From Nymphalis io (Eukaryota > Arthropoda > Insecta > Lepidoptera > Nymphalidae): a DNA stretch of 64,000 bases. Made by a program: the position numbers and the translations under genes. Every line of letters starts with the position of its first letter. Position 1 is the first letter of the stretch. Shown here piece after piece: positions 34,836 to 48,200 of this stretch. Below the pieces are notes generated by a model. That model worked only from the letters and a program-made list of their open reading frames with translations, ran no database searches and had not been told where the DNA came from. The stretch covers positions 11,913,001-11,977,000 of the forward strand of contig NC_065891.1 of the NCBI RefSeq assembly GCF_905147045.1. Direction: 5' to 3'.

Positions 34836-36825
34836 GATGAATGGAAGCGAATGGGCAAAAATCTCCCATAACATACTCAAAAATTAAAATGTCGATTGTC
34901 AACAATTTTTAAATAATTTTTTTTTAGTTGAAGAAAAAAAAAAAATGGTTTAATTATATATGTTTTTTATTAAGTAAGTTTTATATGATAAATAACATAT
35001 AACAGTAGTAGTAAGTCAAAGCAATTATTGGCCAAAAACAGTGTTTCGCCTTTTTTTGTTCGAATAAAAACATTTTATCGATACGTAGAAGTTCTTAAAA
35101 ATGTTATATCCAGAGTGGTTCTTAGTTGTGTTCTAAATGTAGATCATAGGTATTTCGTGTAGCTCGGCCACAAAATCAAAATACTCCTGCTTCGTCTTCC
35201 ATAATGAAAAGATTTTTTGCTTCAACAAGTACTGGCGACATTACAAAAAAACCCTAATATACTATACCCTACTCGGTGGTAGACCACGTAAATATATTAT
35301 AGTGTTTCATACTGATTATTTTCGACTGTTATTTCCTTTACTTGGAACATTCAATTCATAGCAATAAATAACTTTCATTTTCTTAATCTTGCATTTAGAA
35401 TACTAATTATAATTGATGCTTGTGCTAAAACAAATGACAGCAGTGTTTATGTGAAAAAATGTTCATAAAATCTACATAAAGCTTTTTTGATTTATTTCTT
35501 CAATTGCCGACTTTGACTCAAACTATTTATTTTTCGTATTTGTTACGATGTTTGCTACTAAATATAATTGATATCACATTAAGTAGCCGATGGGCGAAAA
35601 ATGTTTATTATCCTTTTAAACTACTTATTATTATATATTTACTCGCCTATTTATGAAATAAAACAAAACAAACTATTTGCATATTTATTATCAAAAAGCA
35701 CTCTTTAAATTTTTTTTAAATCATAATTTTATATCAAAGTACACAAAAAATATGGGGCAGGGATTAAGGTTCATCACGCCTATGAAAATAAAGAAAACTT
35801 GAAAGGTTAAAAGAGTGTTGCTGTACACATCGTTACTAAAAAATTATATAAATTACTTTTAAAATCATAATGTCAGCATTTCTTTGTGACAGTAGGAAAT
35901 CTGTATACTTTTTGCAGTAGACGATCATGGCTTAATCTCTATAATTATGAAATTAATAGACTTAACAGTTTCTATACATATTTTTAATTCAAAAATATTT
36001 ATAAATGTTTAAATATTTCTAGTATTTTCAATATATTATATTAACATCACATAGTCAGTACGATAAAAAAAATCTATAGCATCACCACTCAGTTGCGGGT
36101 CTGCTTCTATTTTTAGATTAAAAAACTATAAATTCGCTTGGAGTAGATTTGTGTTAGATTGCGTCATAGATCTCCGCGTTTTATACCATTAAACTAGAGA
36201 ATATATAAATAAATATATAAAAAAACATTACGAAATAATCAAATATATCCTTTTTTTCAATTAAAGATACCTGTATATGTTTTAGAAGGTTATTGACAAC
36301 AATATGCCGGTTAAGAGGAACCAAACAATTGTAGTTGGTCACCCATTTGTGTTTGTTTATATTTTATCAACTTTTAGAATAAAGAAACTACTGAGAAGTG
36401 AGACATAACAAAACATTAGGTTTATGAGAAACAAAAATATAGTCTGATCAGGTTTACTACAGTTTTATACAATAAAGTAGGAAGTAGTAGGTTGTATTAG
36501 AACAGAAACAACAATTTATAATCATCACATAATTATATTATAAAATGATTTAATTACAATAAACAGAATAAGTATCATAATGTACCTACACTACGAACAA
36601 CTTACATTACGCAAAAGCGGACAGGATGTACTCTTTCTCATATTTACATTTTGTACATTGAGCGCTCGATTCGTTCATCGTAATACTAAATACGTCCTTC
36701 GCGTCGCTAAACGATATCATCGACAATAAATAGTGCGGGGAAGGGGAGACGAGCGGGCGGCGGCACGCGCAGGCCGCGATAGCTTATATATTACAGGGCG
36801 ACCGGGCGCGCCTCGGTTATGTACA
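34836..36825. other. Region downstream of CBP, no gene seen
   Basis: AT-rich DNA without recognised coding sequence. The right-hand part (about 36540-36825) should be the CBP 3' UTR. A possible non-canonical poly(A) signal ATTAAA (minus strand) lies at 36548-36553, and no canonical one was found close to the stop. Confidence 0.45.
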
Positions 36826-39800
36826 CTACAACTGCTCCACAAACTTGGTGAGTTGGTCCTGAGGAGTCATCGGCGGCAGCTGCTCGTCGGGCGGCGCGTG
36901 CGGGGCGGGCGGCGCGGGCGACTGCCGCATCATCAGCAGCTCCGAGGGCGTGGGCGGCCGCGGCGACGGCGTGGCGGGCGGCGACCGCTGCAGCACGCCG
37001 CCCACCGCTCCCACGCCGCCCACCGAGCCCACGCCGCCCACTCCGCCGCCGGGGAAGTACCGGGCGGCCAGCCTGGGCGCCGGGCCGCCGCCCGCGTATG
37101 CACCGCGCATACCCATCATGCCGCCACCGACGCCGCTTACGCCGCCGGCGGGCCCGCCCTGCTTGAACCAGCCTCCGGGCGCGCCTGCCGACATGCCGGA
37201 CACACCGCCGACCCCACCGAGGCCGACGCCCGAGACGCCTCCGACGCCACCCACACCAGACACACCGCCGACCTGAATGTAGAAATAAAGCCGGTAATAC
37301 ACACTGGTTATTAAAAAACGATTATACAAACATTCAACATGCGCATTTTTTAAAAACCCTGGTTATTAGAAGACAGTTCTTGAAATATAATGTCAATCTA
37401 TAGTAGTTAAACTCAAATCCAGCAAAAATTTTACTTAAGAATGTTTAAAAATAACGTGTTAGTCAATTTTTTTAATCCCTGTTCTTTTTTCTGTTTCCGA
37501 CCAAACGCTAATGCAATAGTTTTGTTAATAAAAAATGATTTATAAATTTTTGATATATTTTGAATAAGTACATACATGTAAAAAAATATTATAAGTAACG
37601 ATTTTTATGCAAAAAAATATGAATATTATTTTTTGGATCAATGACTCTTAAAGTCATGTGCTAACGAAACATAATTGAATAAAATTTAGTAGTTAGTTAT
37701 TTGCTAGAAACATTGTAAATTATGATGCAAATTTAAGAACGTCTAAATATGTTTCGACAATAGCTGACATGCTATATAAAAATCAAAGTGAATTATATTA
37801 ACAGTTATTTAATTGTCTAAATAATACAATCGATTAAAAAGTGTATTTATGCTACGACATCTTGTGTGTTGAGCTTATAACGCTAACGATACACAGCAAT
37901 ATAATTTATATTTAAAACAATACAATTAATCTAGTCTATTCAACAAATAAACTAACCTTAATATTCTACCCGAAATGCTGCGTGGCCCGTTTGTGTAAAG
38001 TTTGACTACTAGGGCGTGAACTGATAACTGACCTGTGACTGTTGAGGTAGCATCTGATGCATTTGTTGCAACCGCTGCTGTTGCTGCGGCTGCGACATCA
38101 TATGCTGAATTTGTTGCGGCTGCTGCGGGACTCCGGTGCCGAGGCCTACGTTAACATTGCCCACGCCACCAACACCAACATTTCCAACGCCAACGTTGCC
38201 GACTGGGCCGACACCGCTGCCTGTTTGTTGCTGATTTTGGGCGTTCTGCGTAAATTATATATTTGTTTATTGGTAAATGTCATGAAATTTAATAAATTAT
38301 TACAGATAAGGAAATATAATGATATATCTAAAGGGAATTATACTTTACCTAAAAATTAGATTTTTATAAGTTATAAACCATTTGGGTTTTAATTAAATGT
38401 AATAAACTTTCATATTAAAATATATCATTTAAAGTAATGGCCTAATATACATACATACATGGTAATATTTTATAACAAGCTCTTTCATTAAATTAAATAC
38501 TAATTTTGAAAGTGAACTATGTATTTTTATCGTTGAGTTATTATTGTTTTACCTGTGCTCTTTGTTTGATAAAGGCTGCCATAAGAGGTGGATTTGATTT
38601 GAGTATCTGCAAGATTTCTTGCTGTTGATTGTGACTGGCGGGTGAGCGCAGCGTAGCCATGAGCTGCTGCAGCGCCTTTTGATGCATCGGTTGTTGTTGC
38701 TGTTGCTGCTGCTGCGGCGCACCCGCTCTCTGCTGGGATACCATTTGTAATTAGCAATATTTTTAACAAACACTTAACACATGACAAGAATTAAAACTGG
38801 AGCCATGACTCCACTTGTGGTAGGGCTTTGTGCAAGCTCGTCTGGGTAGGTATCACCAACTCATCAGATATTCTACCGCGAAACAGCAGTACTTGATATT
38901 GGTGTATTCCGGTTTGAAGGTTGAGTGAGCCAGTGTAATTACAAGCACAAGGGACACAAAGTCTTAATTCCCAAGGTTGGTGGCGCACTGGCGATGTGGG
39001 CGAGGGTGACATTTCTTACAATGCCAATATCTATGGACATTGGTGACCACTTACGATCAGGTGGCCCATATGCTAGTTCGCCTTCCTTTACTATAAAAAC
39101 AAATGTTATTTCAAATACATGCTATAGAGATCAATGCAGAGTCAAATTACAGCTACAAATTACATAAAATTGCAAAATCTTTCCAATCATTGTATATTCT
39201 TAATTATTCAAATTTTTTTTTTGATTAACACAACAAAGTTTACACATTCTGTATATTGTTGACCTTAAAGTATAAATATGAAGCAGAGCAGACGACATCA
39301 CACCTGTATGGCAGAGGGCGCGTGCTGCGCATGCGGCGCGTGCTGCGCGTGGTGCTGCAGCGGCGCATGCTGCGCGAGCGGCGCGGGCGCGTGGTGGGGC
39401 AGGCGGTGGTGCGGCGCGTGGTGCAGCGGCGGCGGCGTGCGGTACCGCGCGCCCCAGTCGGCGCCGCGCACGGCGGCTGCGCCCACTCCCAGCCCCACTC
39501 CGCCCACACCGCCGGGTGGGCCCATCGCCGCCTGCTTGCCGTATGAAGGTGTTTGTTGTCGCGCAGCCTCCTCCTGGACCTGTTGCGATATCACCGCCTT
39601 AAAAAAATTTTCTAACGATCCGTTCTAAACGCATTGAAAAGGTTCATGTATTTCAAAAGGAGTTTCAATTCAAAGGAGAATGACCCAAAGTGGTCCAAAT
39701 ATCTACCACTAACGAAACCTATGCTGAGTCCACTAAACAGAGTAACTTTTAGTATGAGACAAAAAATAAATAAACTGTCAGTAAAAGTTATATCTATATG

Positions 39801-42800
39801 AAAAATAATAATAATTTAACTTTTTTTGCTTCCCTATTTATTTAATTCCATTTTAATTGTGCACAGGTAGCTACTCTATGCCGCGCTATTTATAATTCAT
39901 CGATATCCCGTGCAAATTGAAGATAACACTATTTTTATCCTTTTTGAACTTAGCAAATAATGCGCTAGAGCACTAACTCAACCAGTTTTTACCTTAGTAC
40001 CTAGAGTAGTACCAGGTCCCCAATTATCGGGTACTACTTTAAATAGGCGTTGTGTTTACTTTCTTCCGGGCCTTTGATCAAATCTATTTCAGCGAAAACC
40101 AACACTGGACCCCAAGCGGCATGACATAACATGCATAGTTTAGTTCAAAATGTGCGATGAACAATTATATTTAAAGATATTTTTCGCATAAAATATCTAA
40201 AAAAAAACATGAATTTTCATTCAGTTATACCTTTTTAGTGACTGCATATTTTTTTTTGCGTTCTGGTTATAATGACTCGATATTTAGTAGACTATTTTTT
40301 TATATAGGTCTCGTTAGTGGTTGACATTTGGACCAAGGTTCATACATTGTTGATCATTCACCTCTATTATGAACCCTAGTAAGTACCTGCTGAAGCGCCT
40401 TCTGCACGTTGTGCGGTAGCGCGTGCGCCGCGGGCTTGGCGGGCGGCGGGGACGCTAGCGCCGGCGCGGGCTGCGGGGGAGGCGAAGCCGCGCCCGTCGC
40501 GCCACCGCGAGTGTTCATGGCCGCCATACGTCGCCGCAGCAACTGCTGCTGTTGTACGCGTTGCTGAACCTGCTGCTGCTTTAACTTTTGCTTTATACTG
40601 CTGCAGAACGGTACCGAGCACTTCGTCTCCTGACAGTGTTTCGCATGGTAGCAGCACAATGCAATGAGTTGCTTGCAGATTGCACAGTCTCCCTTGGTCT
40701 TGCGCTTGCAGACCTTGGTGTGCGCGACCACTCGCTTCATCTTCTGGCACGATGGCAGGCGACAGTTGGCGTCGCGACACTGACAAGCGTGTACCAGGGA
40801 CTGGATGCAGCGTTGAATAGACAACTTGCGCGCCTCCTGAGGGTTAGCCTGCTTCATGTCGCCTGGTGATGAGCTCACGTCTAAATCTAGGCCAAGCTTC
40901 TCCATCTTGTGTGGGTGACCCTCCTTGTCATAGCAGGGCACGCAAAGGTCAAAGTCATCGCAAACGGTGCAATGGTACCTCGTCTCAACGTGAGATTTAC
41001 AACTATTGCATGTATATACGAATTTGTCTTGGCCTTGGTTATGGAGTTCATAAAGCATGCTAAGTGTGGAAAATCTCGCCCTCCGCGTCGATGAGAATTC
41101 GTAGTGACGATCTCGGGCCATTGTCAGGAACGCGTCACGACCGTCCATCAGGTCGCAATTTACTAATGGATCTGGGTCTTGAATTGGCTGTGAATAAGAA
41201 ATTGGATTATAAAAAAAATTGTCTATTGACTAATTATTAGAAATCTTGTAAAAAAGTTAACTTTAACTACTCACAGCTAAGCTAGCGGCAGATTGTGCGG
41301 AATGTAGCCTAATAACGAAGAAGACTTCTTTGTGCTTCTCCATTGTTGCAAAAATTTTTGCACTGAGATCACTGCCTTGTTGCTGATCGCTCTGTTTCTT
41401 ACTATTCTTTCTTTGGGCAGCCTTGGACTTGTTTGATTTCTTAGCTTTCTTCTGTCCTTTTTTCTTGCCATCAGGACCTTGTTCATTTTCTTCGGAAGAC
41501 TGGAATATCTAAAATCATGTTAGAAATATTCTCTCACATCGCAATTCCCGTTGATATGATGTTAATGGGATTAAATTTTGCGAGAATGTGAATATCAAAA
41601 ATGATTTATGTATGAAATTATAAAATCAAGGGTATAAAATTAAATAATTTCTAAATTAAATGGTTAAATGTATACGAATTATACTGACCACTGCCTCAGC
41701 GGCTTCAGCTTGCTTTCTCTTTTCTTCCTCTTCTTGATCTAATTCTTTGATAGACTCTTCCAGAACATTGGGCCAGAAATCCCCCTCAAAATAAGGCAGT
41801 TCAGCAGCTGACGAGATATTGTCCTCCATTGCTTGCTTAAGAATATCTTTGTAATCTAAAATTATCCTTTCTATAATACCCTTGTCTAACATTTTTTTGT
41901 ACCACTCTTGTAACCTTTTAGGCTTGGGTATTTTCTGTTCGGGCGGATGGCAGTGAAAAATGTAGTCGTCACCCTCAGAAGGGGGGCAAGCCCAGATATG
42001 GGCCATCGTGTAACCCAATTGCTTAGCGTAATCCAAATATCCTAATAAAATCTCGTGATACACAGCAGTCCTATACTGCCTTGGTTGGAAGAAATGTACT
42101 GAATCTAGATATGCTATATAAACTCGCCTCGTATTAGGCGATGGACTTTCGCTACCATACTCCTGAAAAATATTTACATAATATTAAAAACGATACATGT
42201 TTATTTTAAACAAATGTTTAAACTTACTCTAAAAATATATGCATATTTTATACAGAAGAGAGTAACAAGGTACATACCTGCACATGCATTCCAAAGAAAC
42301 AAATATCAGTTCCATCAACTTCCTCAAATGCAAATAACGCTTTAGCCCGATACGGGAATTCGGCGCACAACTCTCCAGATTCTACGAATCTCGATCTCAT
42401 TCCCGGCTTCACCTCGACCATCTGCAAACATTTTAGTTTAGAGTATGGTATTTTATTTAATATTTTATTTACCACTACTTCTTATTTAAATAAGTTTATA
42501 GAAAAAACTAAATTGCTTTTTATAAAATATTGTTTTTACCTTATCGGACGATGCGACAACCCTGATATGCACTTCACCAGCGCCAGCCTCTTTTTTTTTA
42601 AGGAAATTATTAACTCGGGTTTCAATATAAATTCCAAGCTTAGAAGTAGGCAGTTTCTTAGAACTAAATTTGTTCTCTTTCCGCTTCGCCCCTTTTTTCT
42701 TCAAACAGTTATCACAGCAAAAGCCTTGAGGCCATATTTGGTCATGGTGCAACACACATATTTGATGCTGCTTCCTACCACAGTCCATGCAAAGCACAAA

Positions 42801-45259
42801 CGGTTCTTGCTCCAAATGGTCATTTTTCATCTCTTTGAATTGATCTTTTTTGATAGCTCTGCAATAAAATAAGGCAAAAGCTTTTATACCTAATCGAAGT
42901 TTTTTAACTATGTTAATGGCATTTATAAATCATTTTTTAAATAAGTGTATACAAAAATTGTAAACATAATAATAATAAGAGAACTTTACTTACGTCTGGG
43001 GCTGCAGCGGGTCGTCGCCGAGCGTGACAGTGTCTCCCTGGATGTCGTTGAAGCACTTCTGGCAGAAGGTGTATCTATCGGACACAACCCCATACGCTTT
43101 TAGACTTTAGTTCATAACAGTCCGAGCGAGTGATGAAGCGTGACAGGAACGTTTGTGTGCAGGCAAGGGCGTGCGTGGGCGAAAACAAATTAGTAAGCAA
43201 TAAGAACATAAAAAGGAATTAGTACAGATCCCATGGATGGAGTAATACTGGTATTAGGTTTTGTGTAATCACATATGAATATCTATAATGTACAGTGGCA
43301 TTTTCTTACTAAAGAAAAAAATCATGTACTGATAGCATAAAACAAAGAATAAACAAAACTACATTAATATGTAGCTATCTATGCTATATTACCAGACTAC
43401 AAAAGCGACAGATAGGTGTATGCAATGGGAGTAAATTGATAAGGATTTTTATACTTTAGTTTAGGAGGTATTAATGGTATTTATAAAACATTACATATAT
43501 GTTTAATGGTCAACACAAACAGTGCAATGTTATGCCATTTTGATGGTTAGTTAAAATAGTTTGTCACGTTTTTCTCAAATTTTCATCCGAAAAAAACATA
43601 GAATGATTATGACATTAAAAGGAAATATCGAAGCTTACAACATATAAATACAGTTAAAATCAATGTATTTCATGTATAAAATGATTAGCTAAATAATTTC
43701 TACTAACCTGTTTTGATAACTGAAGTATTTAGCGTCACGAGGAATTGTGCAGAGCTGTTTGCCATAACAGCATAGCACTTGTGGGTTGAATGTGTACTTG
43801 CGCCCGCAACAGTATCCCAGACTTTGCATTACGGGATCTATTTCTACTTCAAATACTTCTGACAACTACGAAAGAATATATATAATTAGGTTAGTTAAAC
43901 AATACAGTATATGATTATTCATATTATATTCTTTATTACAGTCAAAAAGATTTTTTTTCCATAATTACCTTAGTACAATATCTATAGACACGCGAATTCT
44001 TGCGGTTGTAAAGCCAGGCGTTTTCGAACATAAGCCAGACGTCATCGACATACTCCCATGGATCTTTGTACTGGCCACGGTCGAGCTTCATCTTAATTGT
44101 GGAGAGATCTATTGGTTTAGTCACGATGTCGAAGTAGTCTGGAATGCCGAGGGCTTGCGCGTCCACAGGCTGGCGGAAAGGCAGCGACTCAGGGTCGAGG
44201 CGGAACAGCTTCTCAAGCGTCGGAAGTAACGCCTGTCGCAGCTCTTCTGGCTTGAACACGAACGTCTTTTTGGGCCCGCGATCGGACGACGCAGCGTCCG
44301 CGCCCGTTGGAGTTTCTGGCGGCTCCTCCTTGATTTCGCGTTTAATCTCTCGCTTGATTTCCTGCTTCAAGAAGGGGTCTGGCCTGTCGAGGCCCGAATC
44401 TTTATCGCGGGGTGTCTCGTCGCGCATACCTTTCCCGCCACAGTCGGGATCTTCGGGTTCCTCTTTGACTCGCACGTCGTCGGAATCACGCTTCACATCG
44501 GGCGGGCTGTCTTCGGCGGCCTGCAGCGCCGCCATTTGCGCGGAGATAGGCGCGGCGGCAGAGGGAGGACGCGAAGCGGGCCGCGGGTCGGGCGCGGGGC
44601 TGGCGTGCGCGAGCGGCGTGGCGGGCGTGGCGACGCCGCCCACGCCGCCCGCCCCGCCGGCCGGGGACGCGGCGCCCGTCTCGTTACGAAACGCGGCGTG
44701 GTTCATGAAGGGACTAGCGACGGGCCCACCGCCGAGACGCACCTTCGCTTCTGCCGCGCCGTGCCCGGGCGACGCGAGCGTTGCGGGGCCGTTACTTTGT
44801 AGTGGATATTGCGGCACCGGTGACGTCATTGGCTGTCCGAAAGGTGACATCCCGGGGTTACTGACACTACCGACGCCTCCTACGCTTCCACCGTTCGGTG
44901 TTTGAGGCATCTAAAGGAAAACAGTTAATAGATGAGTCACATTACTGCGCAAAAAAAGCTCTAATTTTGAACAAAGTGATAAATACCTGGTTGGGGCTAG
45001 GTCCAGGTGGGCCTACTAAATTTGACTGGTACGTCATACGGTTGCCTTGCATAGTGAGTGGCATGCCAGGCGAGGGGATACTGCGCATTGTGGGTAACCC
45101 AGGCTGAGGGGGCAAGTTGGGCCTACCAACGCCGCTTCCTACTCCCACTCCCACTCCAACTCCTCCGACCCCAACTCCTACACCCACGCCAGGTGCTGTA
45201 GGCCTAACGCCACCCATGACTCCACCTAGTACTCCTCCAGGTTGTTGTTGTTGTTGTTG

Positions 45260-45290
<31 letters not shown>

Positions 45291-48200
45291 TGTTGTTGTT
45301 GTTGTTGAAGTTGATTTTGTTGTTGTTGCTGTGCTTGTAACTGCTGTTGTTGCTCTTTTCGCTTTTGCCGTTTTTCTTCCAATTCTTTTTGTATTTTATA
45401 TATTTTCTCGGCTAGCAAATGGTAGTATTCAGACCGCGTGCTAGCCATTTCATACATATCACCTTCTACTTTTCTCGCGTACGCAACTAGATTATGCATT
45501 CTTTTATCTTGCATGGCTGTTGGGTCTGGTGTAGGAAAAATGGCTTGCACCCTGTGTGTAAAACGATTAAAAAAATGTGAGTTATGTATATTTGTGTTGC
45601 GTAAAAACGTAGTAAATAAATAAATTATGATATAAAATCAGACAAAAAGTACACAAAATCTAAAACTTACAGTTTATGAACAAGGTGGTTTCTGAGATCA
45701 GGTGTTATAGACTGGTGCCATTCTTTCGTTCCAGAAACGGGGTTGGCTGTGACAGGTCCTCCTGGTAGTTGTAGAGTTCCCGTGCCCATCTAGTAAAAAT
45801 ATTGGAAATGTTGTGAAGAAAGTATAAAAATAATAAAAAATATTAACAAAAGAAAGTGTAACTTACAAGTTGCTGCTGCTGTGATTGTTGTTGTAAGTCA
45901 GATTGAGATTGGTGCGCGAAGAGTTGTTGCATAGGCTGCTGCTGTGGCAGCACGTCGGAAAGCGAGGGCGGACGCGGTGCAGTCATACGGGGGAGTGGTG
46001 CACGCGCAAAGCCGCCCACCATGCCCGCCACCGACGTGGGGCACGCGATACCAAGAGCTTCGTATGCACGTTTCATGTCCGCACCCGCGCCGCCGCCCAC
46101 CGAGCCGACACCGACACCTCCCACTCCACCCACTGAACCTACTCCACCGACGGCATTACCAGATTGAGCCGATGCCGATGATACTCCACCTGGATAGATT
46201 GCTTCATAAGTTTGTTTACTCAGACTAATAAATAAACACCATATTTTCTAATATTATATAAACAAAAAATAACATATAATAACAATAAGATGTTATTTAT
46301 TAGGCACCATGTTTTAGTACACAATATAAAATAGTAGTCTCAAACAAGTTTTTTGATAGTTTTAGAGAAGATTATATATTTTACTAGTTTTAGAGATATA
46401 ATTGATGTAAAAACCCCAAAAGACCTGGTAGTTGTGCGACACTTACCGGCCAGTGGGTTGACTGTGGGGAGTGCGTTGGGTGCGGGCGCGGACGCCACGT
46501 TAACACTGATGGAACCAACGCCCACACCCACGCCGACACCTCCGCCTGCCGTGCCCACGCTGCCCACCGAGCCAACGCCCGTGCTCGAATGAGAAACGGC
46601 CGCCGCTGGACAAATACGCTCAAATGTAACATGTATTATTACTTACCCATTTATATATTTTCGTGACGTTTAAAATATGTCAGATACTTTATCATACAAC
46701 CATTACTTGTTTAATTAATAATTCCCAATGAATATTATGAATTTATTAGCAATATTATATCCGAATTTAAGGTATTTTATTTTATTGATGCTCTGGCAGA
46801 ATTAGTTATAAATGAATAAAAGTGTACTTTGTTTATTTTTAATATTATTTGTCTTGACTGAATGAGTATAAAGATTAGTTCAAGTATTGTGTAGTAACTG
46901 AAGAAGTATATGACTTTTTTTTTTTAAACCCTGAACAAAACCAAACTGGCACATTTTCTAGTATAGGAATATATTTAAGAAGATTCCATGACTTGTTACA
47001 AGCTGTTTTATAATGAAGTAAAGAGCAAAAATTAATTTACATTCCTTACACATATGTTAAAATGTTAGTCAATATATGTTAGTGTAATTAACACACAAAA
47101 ATCGTTAAAACACTTACCATTCATGGGGTTAGTCCTAGTCCTATCAGCTTGCTTAAGGGGCAAACAAACAGGACAGTCATTCTTTATACAATGTTTCCAA
47201 TGGTTAATGATTTGTCGTGATGATGAACAGTGCGGTACGCCACAATTTTTTCCCGCCTGAAAATAAAAATGTCATTACTCAAATTACAGGATGTGTAACA
47301 AACAATATACATATGCATACAATTTACATACATTATGCAATTAATTTTTAAACATATGCTTCAAACCTAATTATAATAAAAAATATATGGGTCGAATATA
47401 GAACCTCCTCAATTTTTTTTTATTTGCAAATATTTTATTATTAAGACAAAAATAGTGGCAGAAACCAGTAAGACTAACCTGACATGACATCATATGGTTA
47501 AGCACACTCTTCATGGTCTTGCAGTGCGGTAACGTACACTGCCACGTCTCGCCATTCGATTGGCTCTCACGTCGCTGACACTTGTGCGCGTGCAATAGCA
47601 GTACAAGTTGCTGCTGAATTAATTTTCGCTTCTCGGGGTCGGCAATCGAGCCCGTATTTGGTTGCTGTGTGGGCTGCGACGACGCCGATTGCGTTGCCGC
47701 TTGAGGTTGTGACTGTTATACATTCAATATTGAAATGTTAATTATTATAAGACAAAAAAAAACATATTTTGTATTTATCGGTAAGTCGTCATTATGTTCG
47801 TAAATTTTGATTAGATCCAAGAATATTTAACATCTCACCTGTCCGCCGGCGGGCGCTCCGGGAGTCTGCGGAGAAGGTGCGGGCGGAACGGCTTGTGCGG
47901 CTCCACCTCCGGCTTCAGGCGGCGGACCGAAGCGCACGCCGGCCGCCCGCTGCGCCGCTCCGCCAGCCGCAGGCTGCCCGTAGGCGGGGTGGTAGGGCGC
48001 GAGCGGGTGCCCTCCACCGCCGGGCGCACCCATGCGCGCATGGGCGCCGTGAGCTGCGTGCGCGCCGTGCGCCGCGTGCCCCCCGTGCGCGGCGTGGGAA
48101 GCGTGCGCACCGTGCGTAAGTCCACCGCGCATGCTAGGCGCTTGCATACCCACGCCTACTCCCACACCACCTACTCCTCCCACTCTACCTCCGAGAGGGC

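Noticed and set aside
36826..37272. CRISPR-like or satellite array suggested by the regular GC-rich repeats
   Set aside because: The periodicity comes from Gly-Val codons in frame with CBP; no spacers or direct repeats of constant length.
36733..37314. Plus-strand open frames rich in Arg, Ala or Pro-Thr opposite the last CBP exon (also 36950-37276)
   Set aside because: Shadows of the GC-rich Gly-Val coding exon on the other strand; no independent start or splice context.
45117..45308. Plus-strand frame with a long cysteine run
   Set aside because: It is the complement of the poly-Q tract; no such secreted protein is implied.
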